Assembly: GCF_013426975.1 (NCBI RefSeq)
Contig: NZ_JACCPY010000001.1
Span: 62,001 to 126,000, forward strand
From: Sphaerotilus sulfidivorans
GTDB lineage: Bacteria; Pseudomonadota; Gammaproteobacteria; Burkholderiales; Burkholderiaceae_C
Length of the DNA stretch: 64,000 nucleotides
Reading direction: 5' to 3'
Part shown: one piece after another, positions 34,969 to 44,978 of the stretch
How the letters are laid out: each line of letters begins with the position of its first letter
Numbering within the stretch: position 1 is the first letter of the stretch
The notes under the pieces: model-generated
Databases searched by the model: none
The model's input: the letters and a program-made list of their open reading frames with translations, nothing else
What the model was told of the DNA's origin: nothing
Made by a program: the position numbers and the translations under genes

Positions 34969-36411
34969 ATGAGTTCTTCATCCCCCTCTTCCCGCCGCGC
35001 CTTCCTGCGCACGCTCGGCCAGCTCGGGCTGCTGGGCGGCCCGGTGGCGGCGGCGCGACCGGCCTTCACGCTCGGCCTGGCCGGCCTGGGCGCAATGGCG
35101 GCGCAGTCGTCGAGCGCCGCACAGCTCGACCGGCCCTATCGCGCGCTGGTCTGCCTGTTCATGAACGGCGGCAACGACGCGCACAACTGGCTGGTGCCGC
35201 TCGACAGCGCCGAGCATGCGGCCTACACCCGCGCACGGGGCGATCTGGCGCTGCCGGCCAGCGCGCTGCTCGAGATCGCCAGCCGCAGCCAGCAGGCGGG
35301 CCGGCGCTTCGGCCTGGCGCGCGAGCTGCAGCCCCTGAGCACCTGGTACGGGCGCGGGCGCTGCGCCTTCGTCGCCAATGTCGGCCCGCTGAGCCAGCCG
35401 ACCACGCTGGCCGATGTGCAGGCCGGCCGCGGACTGCCCGCCAAGCTCTACTCGCACAACGACCAGCAGGCGACCTGGCAATCCCTGCAGCCCGAAGGCA
35501 TCGCACGCATCGGCTGGGGCGGCCGGATGGCCGATCTGCTGGCCTCGGCCAACCAGAACACGGTGCTGACGACGATTTCCGCCGCCGGCCAGGCGATCTT
35601 CCTGAACGGCAGCGGCGTGCAGCCCTACCAGATCGACCCGGAGGGCCTGGTGGACGTGCGTGCGCTGCAGTCCGGCGCCTGGCTGCACGGCAGCGCCGGC
35701 GCGCAGGCGCGGCTCGAGGCCCTGCTGCGCAGCAATGGCAGCACCGACCTGCAGGCCGAGCACGCCCGGGTGACCCGCCGGGCGCTCGACACCGCAGCGC
35801 AGCTGCGCGGTGCGCTGGCCGGCACGCCGGAGCTGCCGCTGGGCGCGGTCACGCTGACCGACGGCAGCCGGCTCGATCTGGCGAAGGATCCGCTGGCGCG
35901 CCAGCTGCGCATGGTCGCGCGGCTGATCGCCGCCGCGCCGGCGCTCGGCCTGCGCCGCCAGGTCTTCATGGTCTCGATCGGCGGCTTCGACACCCATGCG
36001 CAGCAGGCGGCGCGCCATCCGCTGCTGGGCGCGCGGGTCGCGCATGCGGTCGACGCCTTCCTGAACGGCCTGCAGGGCCTGGGCCGGCTCGACGATGTGC
36101 TGCTGTTCAGCGCCAGCGACTTCGGCCGCACCCTCACCAGCAACGGCTCGGGCAGCGACCATGGCTGGGGCGGACACCATTTCGTCGCGGGCGGTGGCAT
36201 CCGGGGCGGCGACATTCTCGGCCGCTTTCCCACGGTCGCGCTGGGCACCAGCACCGATGTCGGCTCCGGCCGGCTGCTGCCGACCACCTCGCTGACCGAG
36301 TACGCCGCCTCGCTCGGGCGCTGGATGGGCCTGAGCCCCAGCGAGCTGCTGACGGTGCTGCCCGGACTGGAGCGCTTCGCCACCGCCGGGCCGGATCTGG
36401 GCGGAGGCTGA
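34969..36411 (+). CDS. DUF1501 protein with Tat-like signal
   Basis: 480 residues. The N-terminus SSRRAFLRTLGQLGLLGG has a twin-Arg pattern and a hydrophobic stretch, suggesting Tat export. The body has the DUF1501 (sulfatase-like fold) motifs: LVCLFMNGGNDAHNWLVPL, LYSHNDQQATWQSLQPEG, SIGGFDTHAQQ and SASDFGRTLTSNGSGSDHGW, the last with metal-binding-type Asp/His residues. It starts 48 bases after the DUF1800 gene. The pair is a conserved, exported two-protein module of unknown function. Confidence 0.85.
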   Translation: MSSSSPSSRRAFLRTLGQLGLLGGPVAAARPAFTLGLAGLGAMAAQSSSAAQLDRPYRALVCLFMNGGNDAHNWLVPLDSAEHAAYTRARGDLALPASALLEIASRSQQAGRRFGLARELQPLSTWYGRGRCAFVANVGPLSQPTTLADVQAGRGLPAKLYSHNDQQATWQSLQPEGIARIGWGGRMADLLASANQNTVLTTISAAGQAIFLNGSGVQPYQIDPEGLVDVRALQSGAWLHGSAGAQARLEALLRSNGSTDLQAEHARVTRRALDTAAQLRGALAGTPELPLGAVTLTDGSRLDLAKDPLARQLRMVARLIAAAPALGLRRQVFMVSIGGFDTHAQQAARHPLLGARVAHAVDAFLNGLQGLGRLDDVLLFSASDFGRTLTSNGSGSDHGWGGHHFVAGGGIRGGDILGRFPTVALGTSTDVGSGRLLPTTSLTEYAASLGRWMGLSPSELLTVLPGLERFATAGPDLGGG

Positions 36412-36487
36412 GCGCCGAGCCCGTGGTCCAGCCCGACAACCCCTGGCAGCGCTGGCCTCGGCCGCGCTGAGCGCCAAACGCCGGACT

Positions 36488-37702
36488 TCAGCCGGCGAAG
36501 CGCGAGAACACCAGCGTCGCGTTGGTGCCGCCGAAGCCGAAGCTGTTCGACATCACGGTGTCGACGCGACCGTCGCGGCGCTCGCGCAGGATCGGCAGGC
36601 CTTCGGCGGCCGGATCCAGCGTCTCGATGTGGGCCGAGGCGGCCAGGAAGTCGTTCTGCAGCATCAGCAGCGAGTAGATCGCCTCCTGCACACCGGCCGC
36701 ACCCAGAGAGTGGCCGGTGATCGACTTGGTCGAGCTGATGAAGGGCACTTCCTCGCCGAAGACCTGGCGCACCGCGCCCAGCTCGGCCAGATCGCCCACC
36801 GGGGTGGAGGTGCCGTGGGCGTTGATGTAGTCGATCGGCGTCTTCACGGTCGACATCGCCTGCTGCATGCAGCGCATCGCGCCCTCGCCCGACGGGGCCA
36901 CCATGTCGTGGCCGTCGGAGGTGGCGCCGAAGCCCACCAGCTCGGCCAGGATGGTGGCGCCGCGCGCCTGCGCATGCTCCAGCGACTCCAGCACCAGCAT
37001 GCCGCCGCCGCCGGCGATGACGAAGCCGTCACGGCTGGCATCGAAGGCGCGCGAGGCGTTGGTGCCCGGCTCGTTGTACTTCGAGGACATCGCGCCCATC
37101 GCGTCGAACAGCAGCGACAGCTCCCAGCTCTCCTCCTCGCCGCCGCCGGCGAAGACCACGTCCTGGTTGCCCCAGGCGATCAGCTGCGCGGCATGGCCGA
37201 TGCAGTGCGCGCTGGTGGCGCAGGCCGAGGTGATCGAGTAGTTGACGCCCTTGATGCCGAACGGGGTGGCCAGGCAGGCCGACACGGTGCTGCCCATCGT
37301 GCGGGTGACCATGAAGGGGCCGACGCGCTTGATGCCCTTGGCGCGCAGCGTGTCGGCGGCCCAGACCTGGTTCAGGCTGGAGGCCCCGCCTGAGCCGGCG
37401 ACCAGGCCGGTGCGCGGGTTGGAGACCTGCTCCGGGGTCAGGCCCGACTGCGCGATGGCCTGCTGCATCGACAGGAAGGCGTAGGACGCGGCGTCGCCCT
37501 GGAAGCGCAGGTCGCGGCGGTCGATCGCCGCCGCGAGGTCGATGTCCGGGCGGCCGCTGACCTGCGAACGCATGCCCTTTTCCGCATAGACCGGGTTGAA
37601 CTTCAGGCCGCTGCGCGCCTCGCGCAGGCTGGCGGTGACTTCCTCGGCGTTGTTGCCGATGCTGGAGACGATGCCCAGGCCAGTGACGACGACACGGCGC
37701 AT
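36488..37702 (-). CDS. fabB: 3-oxoacyl-ACP synthase I
   Basis: 404 residues from the ATG at 37702, two bases after the fabA stop. The family length and active-site triad are intact: Cys in [12 protein letters not shown] (about 163), His in [12 protein letters not shown] (about 298) and His in [14 protein letters not shown] (about 333). KAS I elongates cis-3-decenoyl-ACP, so with FabA it makes unsaturated fatty acids. The fabA-fabB pairing is the classic anaerobic unsaturation operon and supports FabB over FabF. Confidence 0.96.
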   Translation of the reverse strand: MRRVVVTGLGIVSSIGNNAEEVTASLREARSGLKFNPVYAEKGMRSQVSGRPDIDLAAAIDRRDLRFQGDAASYAFLSMQQAIAQSGLTPEQVSNPRTGLVAGSGGASSLNQVWAADTLRAKGIKRVGPFMVTRTMGSTVSACLATPFGIKGVNYSITSACATSAHCIGHAAQLIAWGNQDVVFAGGGEEESWELSLLFDAMGAMSSKYNEPGTNASRAFDASRDGFVIAGGGGMLVLESLEHAQARGATILAELVGFGATSDGHDMVAPSGEGAMRCMQQAMSTVKTPIDYINAHGTSTPVGDLAELGAVRQVFGEEVPFISSTKSITGHSLGAAGVQEAIYSLLMLQNDFLAASAHIETLDPAAEGLPILRERRDGRVDTVMSNSFGFGGTNATLVFSRFAG

Positions 37703-37704
37703 GA

Positions 37705-38277
37705 TCAGAAGTCCTGGGTCGAGGTGAACAGGCCGACCTTCAGGTCGGTGGCGGTGTAGATCTCGCGGCCGTCGACGAACATCTGGCCGTCGGCGATGCC
37801 CATGACCAGCTTGCGCTCGATGACGCGCTTCAGGTGCAGGCGGTAGGTGACCTTCTGCGCGGTCGGCAGCACCTGACCGAAGAACTTGACCTCGCCGGAG
37901 CCCAGCGCGCGACCGCGCCCCGGGTTGCCGCGCCAGCCCAGCCAGAAGCCGACCAGCTGCCACATCGCGTCCAGGCCCAGGCAGCCGGGCATCACCGGAT
38001 CGCCCTCGAAATGGCAGCCGAAGAACCAGAGGTCCGGGTTGATGTCGAGCTCGGCCTCGATCAGGCCCTTGCCGTGGTTGCCGCCGGTGTCGTCGATGCG
38101 GACGATGCGGTCCATCATCAGCATGTTGGGCAGCGGCAGTCGCGCGTTGCCCGGGCCGAACAGCTCGCCGCGGCCGCAGGCCAGCAGCTCTTCGCGGCTG
38201 TAGGCGTGACGACCCAGTTCTCGCTGGCTGGTGGTCGGGGGGGCAGAAGTCATGGTGGGGTCGGTGGAGCGGGTCAT
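37705..38277 (-). CDS. fabA: 3-hydroxydecanoyl-ACP dehydratase/isomerase
   Basis: 190 residues from the ATG at 38277. An ATG at 38253 would give 182, closer to E. coli (172), but neither has a strong ribosome site. The core has [34 protein letters not shown] and the active-site His/Asp segments [20 protein letters not shown]. It dehydrates and isomerises the C10 intermediate for unsaturated fatty acids. A perfect hairpin at 38282-38303 sits against this start, and a TAAGAT hexamer lies upstream, so the 5' leader may control translation. Confidence 0.93.
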   Translation of the reverse strand: MTRSTDPTMTSAPPTTSQRELGRHAYSREELLACGRGELFGPGNARLPLPNMLMMDRIVRIDDTGGNHGKGLIEAELDINPDLWFFGCHFEGDPVMPGCLGLDAMWQLVGFWLGWRGNPGRGRALGSGEVKFFGQVLPTAQKVTYRLHLKRVIERKLVMGIADGQMFVDGREIYTATDLKVGLFTSTQDF

Positions 38278-38281
38278 CGGA

Positions 38282-38303
38282 CTCTTGCCCGCGAGGGCAA
38301 GAG
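38282..38303 (-). promoter_or_regulatory. Leader hairpin against the fabA start
   Basis: CTCTTGCCC and GGGCAAGAG pair perfectly (9 bp) around a 4-base loop. The 3' arm contains the only purine-rich stretch (AAGAG) before the ATG at 38277. Folding would therefore hide the initiation region for that start but leave the ATG at 38253 accessible. Confidence 0.6.
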
Positions 38304-38357
38304 AGAAGGGAAATCGCTGCGGGCGGCCCGGCGCTGCCGGACCTCGCAAAGTTCCCG

Positions 38358-38363
38358 ATCTTA
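38358..38363 (-). promoter_or_regulatory. -10-like TAAGAT for fabA-fabB
   Basis: TAAGAT on the minus strand, in an AT-rich patch of an otherwise GC-rich spacer, lies 80 bases before the fabA ATG. Transcription from here would place the hairpin at 38282-38303 in the mRNA leader. Confidence 0.4.
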
Positions 38364-38451
38364 TTACGCCCGCTGCCGACCGACCTGACACCCGGCTCCG
38401 GGTGGGGTCCCGGAGCGGGTCTGGGAAGGCAGAGAAAGGATCAGTCCGGCC

Positions 38452-38682
38452 TCAGGCGGCGCTGTCGGCCGCAGCCGCCTTGCGCAGGATGACGTAGAGC
38501 TGGTCCTTCAGATGCAGCTTCTCCTTCTTGAGCGTCTCGATCTCCTCATGGGTGCCGCCGACGATGTGGGCCTCCATGTTCTTGATCTTCTGGTCCAGCT
38601 CGTTGTGGCGGTCGAACAGGTTCACGAAGTGATGGTCAGTGGTCTTGAGCTGGGTGATCAGGTCGCGGTATTCGGGGAACAT
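38452..38682 (-). CDS. YdcH-type DUF465 protein
   Basis: 76 residues, mostly one long charged helix pair: MFPEYRDLITQLKTTDHHF, FDRHNELDQKIKNME and ETLKKEKLHLKDQLYVIL. This is the DUF465 (YdcH) pattern, a small cytosolic coiled-coil hairpin of unknown function, common in proteobacteria. It lies on the minus strand 175 bases downstream of fabB-fabA and has a TCCGAA-rich upstream with an AGGAGTCCG ribosome site. Confidence 0.88.
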   Translation of the reverse strand: MFPEYRDLITQLKTTDHHFVNLFDRHNELDQKIKNMEAHIVGGTHEEIETLKKEKLHLKDQLYVILRKAAAADSAA

Positions 38683-38820
38683 CGTTCGGACTCCTGGTGT
38701 GTGCGGTGAAGGGGGACGCCTCCAATCTAAGCCCGCGGCGACGGCTCAAACTCGATCCAGGTCAAGGTCTGCTCAGGTGCGGGGCGTCAAGTGCTTGCCA
38801 CTCGGCATGGGCGCTCCTGA

Positions 38821-38826
38821 GACAAT
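38821..38826 (+). promoter_or_regulatory. -10-like GACAAT, probably the original tgt promoter
   Basis: GACAAT ends 7 bases before an ATGCTG at 38834, the same -10-to-start spacing seen before metH and flgA. The ATGCTG and its four preceding C residues are copied in front of tgt at 40924-40933. I infer this was the tgt promoter before the ATPase module intervened and now drives the module. Confidence 0.45.
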
Positions 38827-38829
38827 CCA

Positions 38830-38839
38830 CCCCATGCTG
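38830..38839 (+). repeat. 10-bp direct repeat, left copy
   Basis: ccccatgctg, identical to 40924-40933. The two copies bracket exactly the ATPase and DUF4276-like genes. The right copy contains the tgt start codon and its second codon. Confidence 0.75.
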
Positions 38840-38881
38840 ATCTTCCCGCCCACTTGCTTGCACAGGAGCCGCCAATGCTGA
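38834..38881 (+). CDS. 15-codon leader ORF, likely relic of the tgt start
   Basis: ATGCTG opens a frame encoding MLIFPPTCLHRSRQC, ending in a TGA at 38879-38881 that overlaps the fourth-to-seventh bases of the ATPase gene. The first two codons equal those of tgt (Met-Leu). It may be only the abandoned tgt start, but its stop/start overlap could couple translation of the ATPase to initiation at the old tgt site. No protein function is proposed. Confidence 0.35.
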   Translation: MLIFPPTCLHRSRQC

Positions 38882-40295
38882 CACGCCTGCAGATCAAAGG
38901 CTTCAAGAATCTGCATGACGTGGACTTGCGCTTCGGTCCGTTCACCTGCATCGCCGGGCGTAACGGGGTAGGCAAGTCGAACCTGTTCGACGCGATCACC
39001 TTCCTGAGCGACTTGGCCTCGATGCCCTTGCTGGCGGCGGCCCTGAAGGTGCGGGGAACGGGTGACCGCATCGGCGGCATCGAGAACCTGTTCGCTCGAT
39101 CGGATGCCGAATCGAAGCAGATGACGCTGATCGCGGAGATGATCGTTCCGGGCGAAGTCACGGACGACTATGACCGCCAGGCCACAGCAAGCGCGACCTT
39201 TCTTCAATACACACTGGTCCTGGGCCTAGACACCCAGCGATCTGACGATTTAGGGAGGGATCCGATCTACATAGAAAAGGAAGAACTGATTGCGCGCAGC
39301 TCGAGTGACGCGGCAAAGCAGTTGCCTTTCCAGCCGAGCAAGGAGTGGCTGATGCGCCATGTCATTGGCCCGGGCAAACGCACAACCCCGTTCATCGCCA
39401 CCGAAGGCATCGAAGAGCCCGCCATCAAGATTTACGGCGAAAAGACCAGCGCCCGTCGCCCGTCGACAGTTCCTGCCAAAAAGTCACCTCAGACCGTCTT
39501 GTCAGGCGTCAATGCCTCGTCACACCCGACTGCGCTGGCGGCTCGCCGTGAAATGCAGTCGTGGCGACTGCTGCAGCTTGAACCCAGCGCACTGCGCGCG
39601 CCCGACGAGTATCGTGGTCCGGCACGCCTGAGCGCCACCGGCGGCCATCTGCCCAACACGCTGATGCGCATCGGCAGCCAGAACGAAGTGGCTGAGCAAC
39701 TGGCCGAACTGATTCCGGGCATCGTCTCGGTGGATGTGGACAGCGACGACGTCCGCCAGCAGCGCACGCTGGGCGTCACGATGCGCAACCGGGAGCGCTA
39801 TGCGGCCAGTTCACTGTCTGACGGCACGTTGCGCTTCCTGGCACTGGCCGTGCTGGCTTCGGATCCACAGGCCTCTGGACTGACCTGCCTGGAAGAGCCA
39901 GAAAACGGCATCCACCCTCAACGCATTCCAGAAATGCTTCGGCTGGTGCGCCGGCTGGCCGAGGAGGTCGAGCCAGAGGAGAAGCACTTGGTGCCCCCGT
40001 TGCGCCAGGTGATCATCAACACGCACTCACCTCTGGTGGTCGCCGAATTGCACGATGGCGATCTGCTGATGGCCGAAACCCTTCGAGCTCGCCGAGCAGA
40101 GTGGATCCACTTCAAGCCTCTGGGCAACACCTGGCGCGCCACGGGTCTGGAGCCCACGGAACTGATCAGCAAGGGTGAGCTTCAGGCCTACCTGGGCGGC
40201 CCGACCACACGTGCTCCCGGCACGCAGCGGAGGGTGCTCGATCATTACAACCAGCAGTTGGACATGTTCAATGCACCCGCCGATCGGAGCGCCTG

Positions 40296-40296
<1 letters not shown>
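38875..40296 (+). CDS. AAA family ATPase (SMC/OLD-like, AAA_15/AAA_21 type)
   Basis: 473 residues from the ATG at 38875, preceded by AGGAG. An N-terminal strand KGFKNLHDVDLRFGPF leads to Walker A GRNGVGKS (28-35). The ABC-type signature SSLSDGTLRF lies near 312-320, Walker B LTCLEEPENGIHP at 336-348 and the His switch INTHSP at 381-386. The middle region (about 60-290) is a helical lid/insert. This layout is that of ATPases paired with nucleases in OLD, Gabija, PARIS and AbiL-like defence systems. There is no C-terminal TOPRIM here. That role would fall to the next gene, which overlaps the stop by one base (TGATG). Confidence 0.85.
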
Positions 40297-42067
<1,771 letters not shown>

Positions 42068-42520
42068 ATGCGCATGAGCGACGCACACGCCGCCCTCGAG
42101 GCCGGTCTGGCCGCGCTGGCCGCCGCGCTGGGGCAGCCGCTGCCGGCGGACTACCTGGCCTTGCAGCGCGCGCCCGGCCCGGTGCCCGGCCCCTTCGGCG
42201 CCCATGAATGGCTGCGCCCGGCCGCCGCCCTGGCGCAGTGGCAGCAGAACCAGGAACTGCACGGCAGCGGCACGCTGCGCGCGCTGCCGGTGGCGGCCGA
42301 TGCCGGGGTGCGGGCCCAGGCCTGGCATCCGGGCTGGCTGCCGCTGACGCACGACGGCGCCGGCACCCTGGCCGCACTAGATCTCGCCCCGGCCGAGGGC
42401 GGCCAGGCCGGACAGGTCATCCTGGTCGATGCCGAGGGCGGACGGCGGCGCCGGCTCGGCCGCGATCTGGCGGACTGGCTGGCCCGCCCTGGTGCCGGCC
42501 TGGCGGACGACGCGGGCTGA
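42068..42520 (+). CDS. SMI1/KNR4-like protein
   Basis: 150 residues starting immediately after the tgt stop (an ATG six bases later is also possible). The segment AWHPGWLPLTHDGAGTLAALDL followed by GQVILVDAEGGRRR fits the SMI1/KNR4 fold: the first part lies at 92-113. In bacteria this superfamily includes immunity proteins of polymorphic toxin systems and regulatory proteins. No toxin gene is next to it and its composition is native, so an immunity role is not supported here. It is convergent with glcF. Confidence 0.68.
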   Translation: MRMSDAHAALEAGLAALAAALGQPLPADYLALQRAPGPVPGPFGAHEWLRPAAALAQWQQNQELHGSGTLRALPVAADAGVRAQAWHPGWLPLTHDGAGTLAALDLAPAEGGQAGQVILVDAEGGRRRRLGRDLADWLARPGAGLADDAG

Positions 42521-42529
42521 GCGCCCGAC

Positions 42530-43792
42530 TCAGCTCGCCAGCAGCTCGTCGATCACCTCGATCCAGTGCCGCACCGGCGTCGGGGTGCCGCTCTGTAGAT
42601 GCTGGATGCAGCCGATGTTGCCCGAGACGATCAGCGGCGCCTCGCGCGCGGCCAGGGTCTCGAGCTTGCGGTCGCGCAGCCGGTAGGCGATGTCGGGCTG
42701 CAGCACCGAGTAGGTGCCGGCCGAGCCGCAGCACAACGCCGCGTCCTGCAGCGGCAGCCGCACCTCGAAGCCCAGCGCGCCCAGCGCCGCCTCGACCTGG
42801 CCGCGCAGCTGCTGGCCATGCTGCAGCGAGCACGGCGGGTGATAGGCCAGCACCCCGCTGGCGCGCCGGTTGCCGAGCGCCGACTTCAGCGCTCCGGTCA
42901 GGCCCGGCAGCAGCTCGGAGAGATCGCGGGCGACCTCGCTGACGCGCCGCGCCTTGTCGGCATAGTCCGGATCATGGGCCAGCGCGCGGCCGTAGTCCTT
43001 GACCGACACGCCGCAGCCGGAGGCGTTGACGACGATCGCCTCGACCGGATCGAGCCCGCCCAGGCCCTCGACCTGCGGCCACCAGGCGTCGATGTTGCGG
43101 CGCATGTCGACCAGCGCACCCTCATGGTCGCCGAGGTGGTCGCGCACCGCGCCGCAGCAGCCCGCCTCGTCCGAGACCAGGGTCTGGATGCCGCAGGCGT
43201 CGAGCACGCGGGCGGTGGCGCTGTTGATGTTGGGCGCCAGCGAAGGCTGCACGCAGCCCAGCAGCATCAGCACCTTGCGGGCATGCTGGCGGGTCGGCCA
43301 GCGCTGCGCATGGGCCAGTGCGCGGGCGCTGGGCTTCGGCGGCACCTTGTTCTTGAGCATCGCCGGCAGCAGCGCGCGCACGTTCTGGCCGGCACGCAGC
43401 GCCGGACCGAAGCTCGGCGAGGTCATGCCCTCGCGCAGCATCCAGCGCACGCCGCGCTCGGCACGGCTGCGCTCGACCTTGCGATCGACGACCTTGCGGC
43501 CGATCTCGAGCAGGTCGGCGTACTCGACGCCCGACGGGCAGGTGGTCTCGCAGCTGCGGCAGGTCAGGCAGCGGTCCAGATGCTCCTGGGTGCGGCGGGT
43601 GGGCATCGCGCCCTCCATCACCTGCTTGATCAGGTAGATGCGTCCGCGCGGGCCGTCGAGCTCGTCGCCGAGCAGCTGGTAGGTCGGGCAGGTCGCGGTG
43701 CAGAAGCCGCAGTGCACGCAGCGGCGCAGGATCTCCTCGGCGCGTTCGCCTTCGGGGGTGTCCTGGAATTCGGGAGCCAGATGGGTCTGCAT
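42530..43792 (-). CDS. glcF: Glycolate oxidase iron-sulfur subunit
   Basis: 420 residues from the ATG at 43792, 5 bases after the glcE stop. Two ferredoxin-type clusters are seen: CVHCGFCTATCP (about 25-36) and CLTCRSCETTCP (about 75-86). Two CCG domains follow, with AGCCGAVRDHLGDH and ALCCGSAGTYS. GlcF passes electrons from the GlcD/GlcE flavoproteins toward the respiratory chain. An in-frame upstream extension overlaps glcE and is rejected. E. coli GlcF is 407 residues. Confidence 0.94.
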   Translation of the reverse strand: MQTHLAPEFQDTPEGERAEEILRRCVHCGFCTATCPTYQLLGDELDGPRGRIYLIKQVMEGAMPTRRTQEHLDRCLTCRSCETTCPSGVEYADLLEIGRKVVDRKVERSRAERGVRWMLREGMTSPSFGPALRAGQNVRALLPAMLKNKVPPKPSARALAHAQRWPTRQHARKVLMLLGCVQPSLAPNINSATARVLDACGIQTLVSDEAGCCGAVRDHLGDHEGALVDMRRNIDAWWPQVEGLGGLDPVEAIVVNASGCGVSVKDYGRALAHDPDYADKARRVSEVARDLSELLPGLTGALKSALGNRRASGVLAYHPPCSLQHGQQLRGQVEAALGALGFEVRLPLQDAALCCGSAGTYSVLQPDIAYRLRDRKLETLAAREAPLIVSGNIGCIQHLQSGTPTPVRHWIEVIDELLAS

Positions 43793-43797
43793 GCGTC

Positions 43798-44922
43798 TCA
43801 GAGCCCCGGATAGAGGCGGCCGGGATTGAACACGCCGTCGGGATCGAAGGCCTGCTTCAGCTCCTGGTGAATGCGGTCGAGCGGTGCCTTCAGCGGCGTG
43901 AACACGCCCAGCCCGCTGGAGGCGACGGCCTTGTCGCGGGCCCGGAACAGCGTGGCATGGCCGCCGCTGGCCGCGGCGATCTGGCGCACCCGCGCAGCCG
44001 ACTCGCGGGTGACCCACCAGCGCTGCGCCCCGCCCCACTCGATCAGCTGCTCGCCGGGCAGCGGCACCGGCGGCGCCCCGGCCGGCAGCGACAGCCGCCA
44101 CAGCGCCGCGCCCTCGGCCAGCGAGCGTCGGGCATCGACGAAGAAATCGTCGGTCTGGTCGCGCATGCCCAGCCAGAAGCGCTGCGCCAGCGCGTTGTCG
44201 ATCGGCTCGCCGCCCATCTTCTGGTTGGCCGAGGCCACCGCTGCGGTGGCACCCGCCAGGCGCACCACCAGCGCGCCCTGCCACCAGGCGGTGGCGTTGA
44301 CCGGCAGCGGCTGGCCGGCCCAGCGCTGCATCAGGTCGAGCGCCTCGCCCTCCGAGCAGTCGAAGCGCAGCGTGCTGGTGTAGGACGGCACCGGCATGAC
44401 CTTCAGCGAGACCTCGCAGATCACGCCCAGGATGCCCAGCGAGCCGGTGACCATGCGCGCCACGTCATAGCCGGCGACGTTCTTCATCACCTGGCCGCCG
44501 AAGCTCAGCACCTCGGCCTTGCCGGTGAGCAGGGTCAGGCCGAGCACATAGTCGCGCACGCCGCCCACCGCCGCGCGCGACGGCCCGGCCAGGCCGGTGG
44601 CGACCATGCCGCCGATGGTGCCGCCGCGCTGGCCGGGGCGCTCGATGTCGGGGTAGCGCGGCGGCTCGAAGGCCAGGTACTGGTTGCGCCGCGCCAGCTC
44701 GGCCTCGACCTCGGCGATCGGGGTGCCGGCGCGCGCGGTGATGACCAGCTCGCTGGGCTCGTAGCGGGTGATGCCGCTCAGGCAGCGCACGTCAAGCAGG
44801 CGCCCCTGGACCGGCTCGCCGTAGAAGGACTTGGTGCCGCCGCCACGGATCGCCAGCGTGCCGCGCGCCTCGCGGGCCACGCGGACCCGCTCGATCAGGC
44901 TGTCGAGTGCCTTGATGCTCAT
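43798..44922 (-). CDS. glcE: Glycolate oxidase FAD-binding subunit GlcE
   Basis: 374 residues from the ATG at 44922. It has the FAD-linked oxidase N-terminal fold, with LAIRGGGTKSFYGEP, TARAGTPIAEVEAELA, RGGTIGGMVATGLAGPSRA and QVMKNVAGYDVARMVTGSLG. The end, AFDPDGVFNPGRLYPGL, is typical. GlcE is the smaller flavin subunit of the glycolate dehydrogenase complex and lies between glcD and glcF as usual. A 7-bp tandem repeat (tgtgttc) lies just upstream of its ribosome site. Confidence 0.94.
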   Translation of the reverse strand: MSIKALDSLIERVRVAREARGTLAIRGGGTKSFYGEPVQGRLLDVRCLSGITRYEPSELVITARAGTPIAEVEAELARRNQYLAFEPPRYPDIERPGQRGGTIGGMVATGLAGPSRAAVGGVRDYVLGLTLLTGKAEVLSFGGQVMKNVAGYDVARMVTGSLGILGVICEVSLKVMPVPSYTSTLRFDCSEGEALDLMQRWAGQPLPVNATAWWQGALVVRLAGATAAVASANQKMGGEPIDNALAQRFWLGMRDQTDDFFVDARRSLAEGAALWRLSLPAGAPPVPLPGEQLIEWGGAQRWWVTRESAARVRQIAAASGGHATLFRARDKAVASSGLGVFTPLKAPLDRIHQELKQAFDPDGVFNPGRLYPGL

Positions 44923-44928
44923 GGGAGG

Positions 44929-44942
44929 TGTGTTCTGTGTTC
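44929..44942. repeat. 7-bp tandem repeat between glcD and glcE
   Basis: tgtgttc is repeated twice in a row in the 56-base spacer, next to the GGAGG-like ribosome region of glcE. It is similar in character to the other spacer repeats in this window. Confidence 0.7.
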
Positions 44943-44978
44943 TTCGGTTCGTCGTCGGGTGCGGTGCGGCGGCCGGGC

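Noticed and set aside
42068-42520. SMI1/KNR4-like gene as third member of the defence-like module
   Set aside because: It lies beyond tgt, outside the direct repeats, and has the GC-rich codon use of the native genes.
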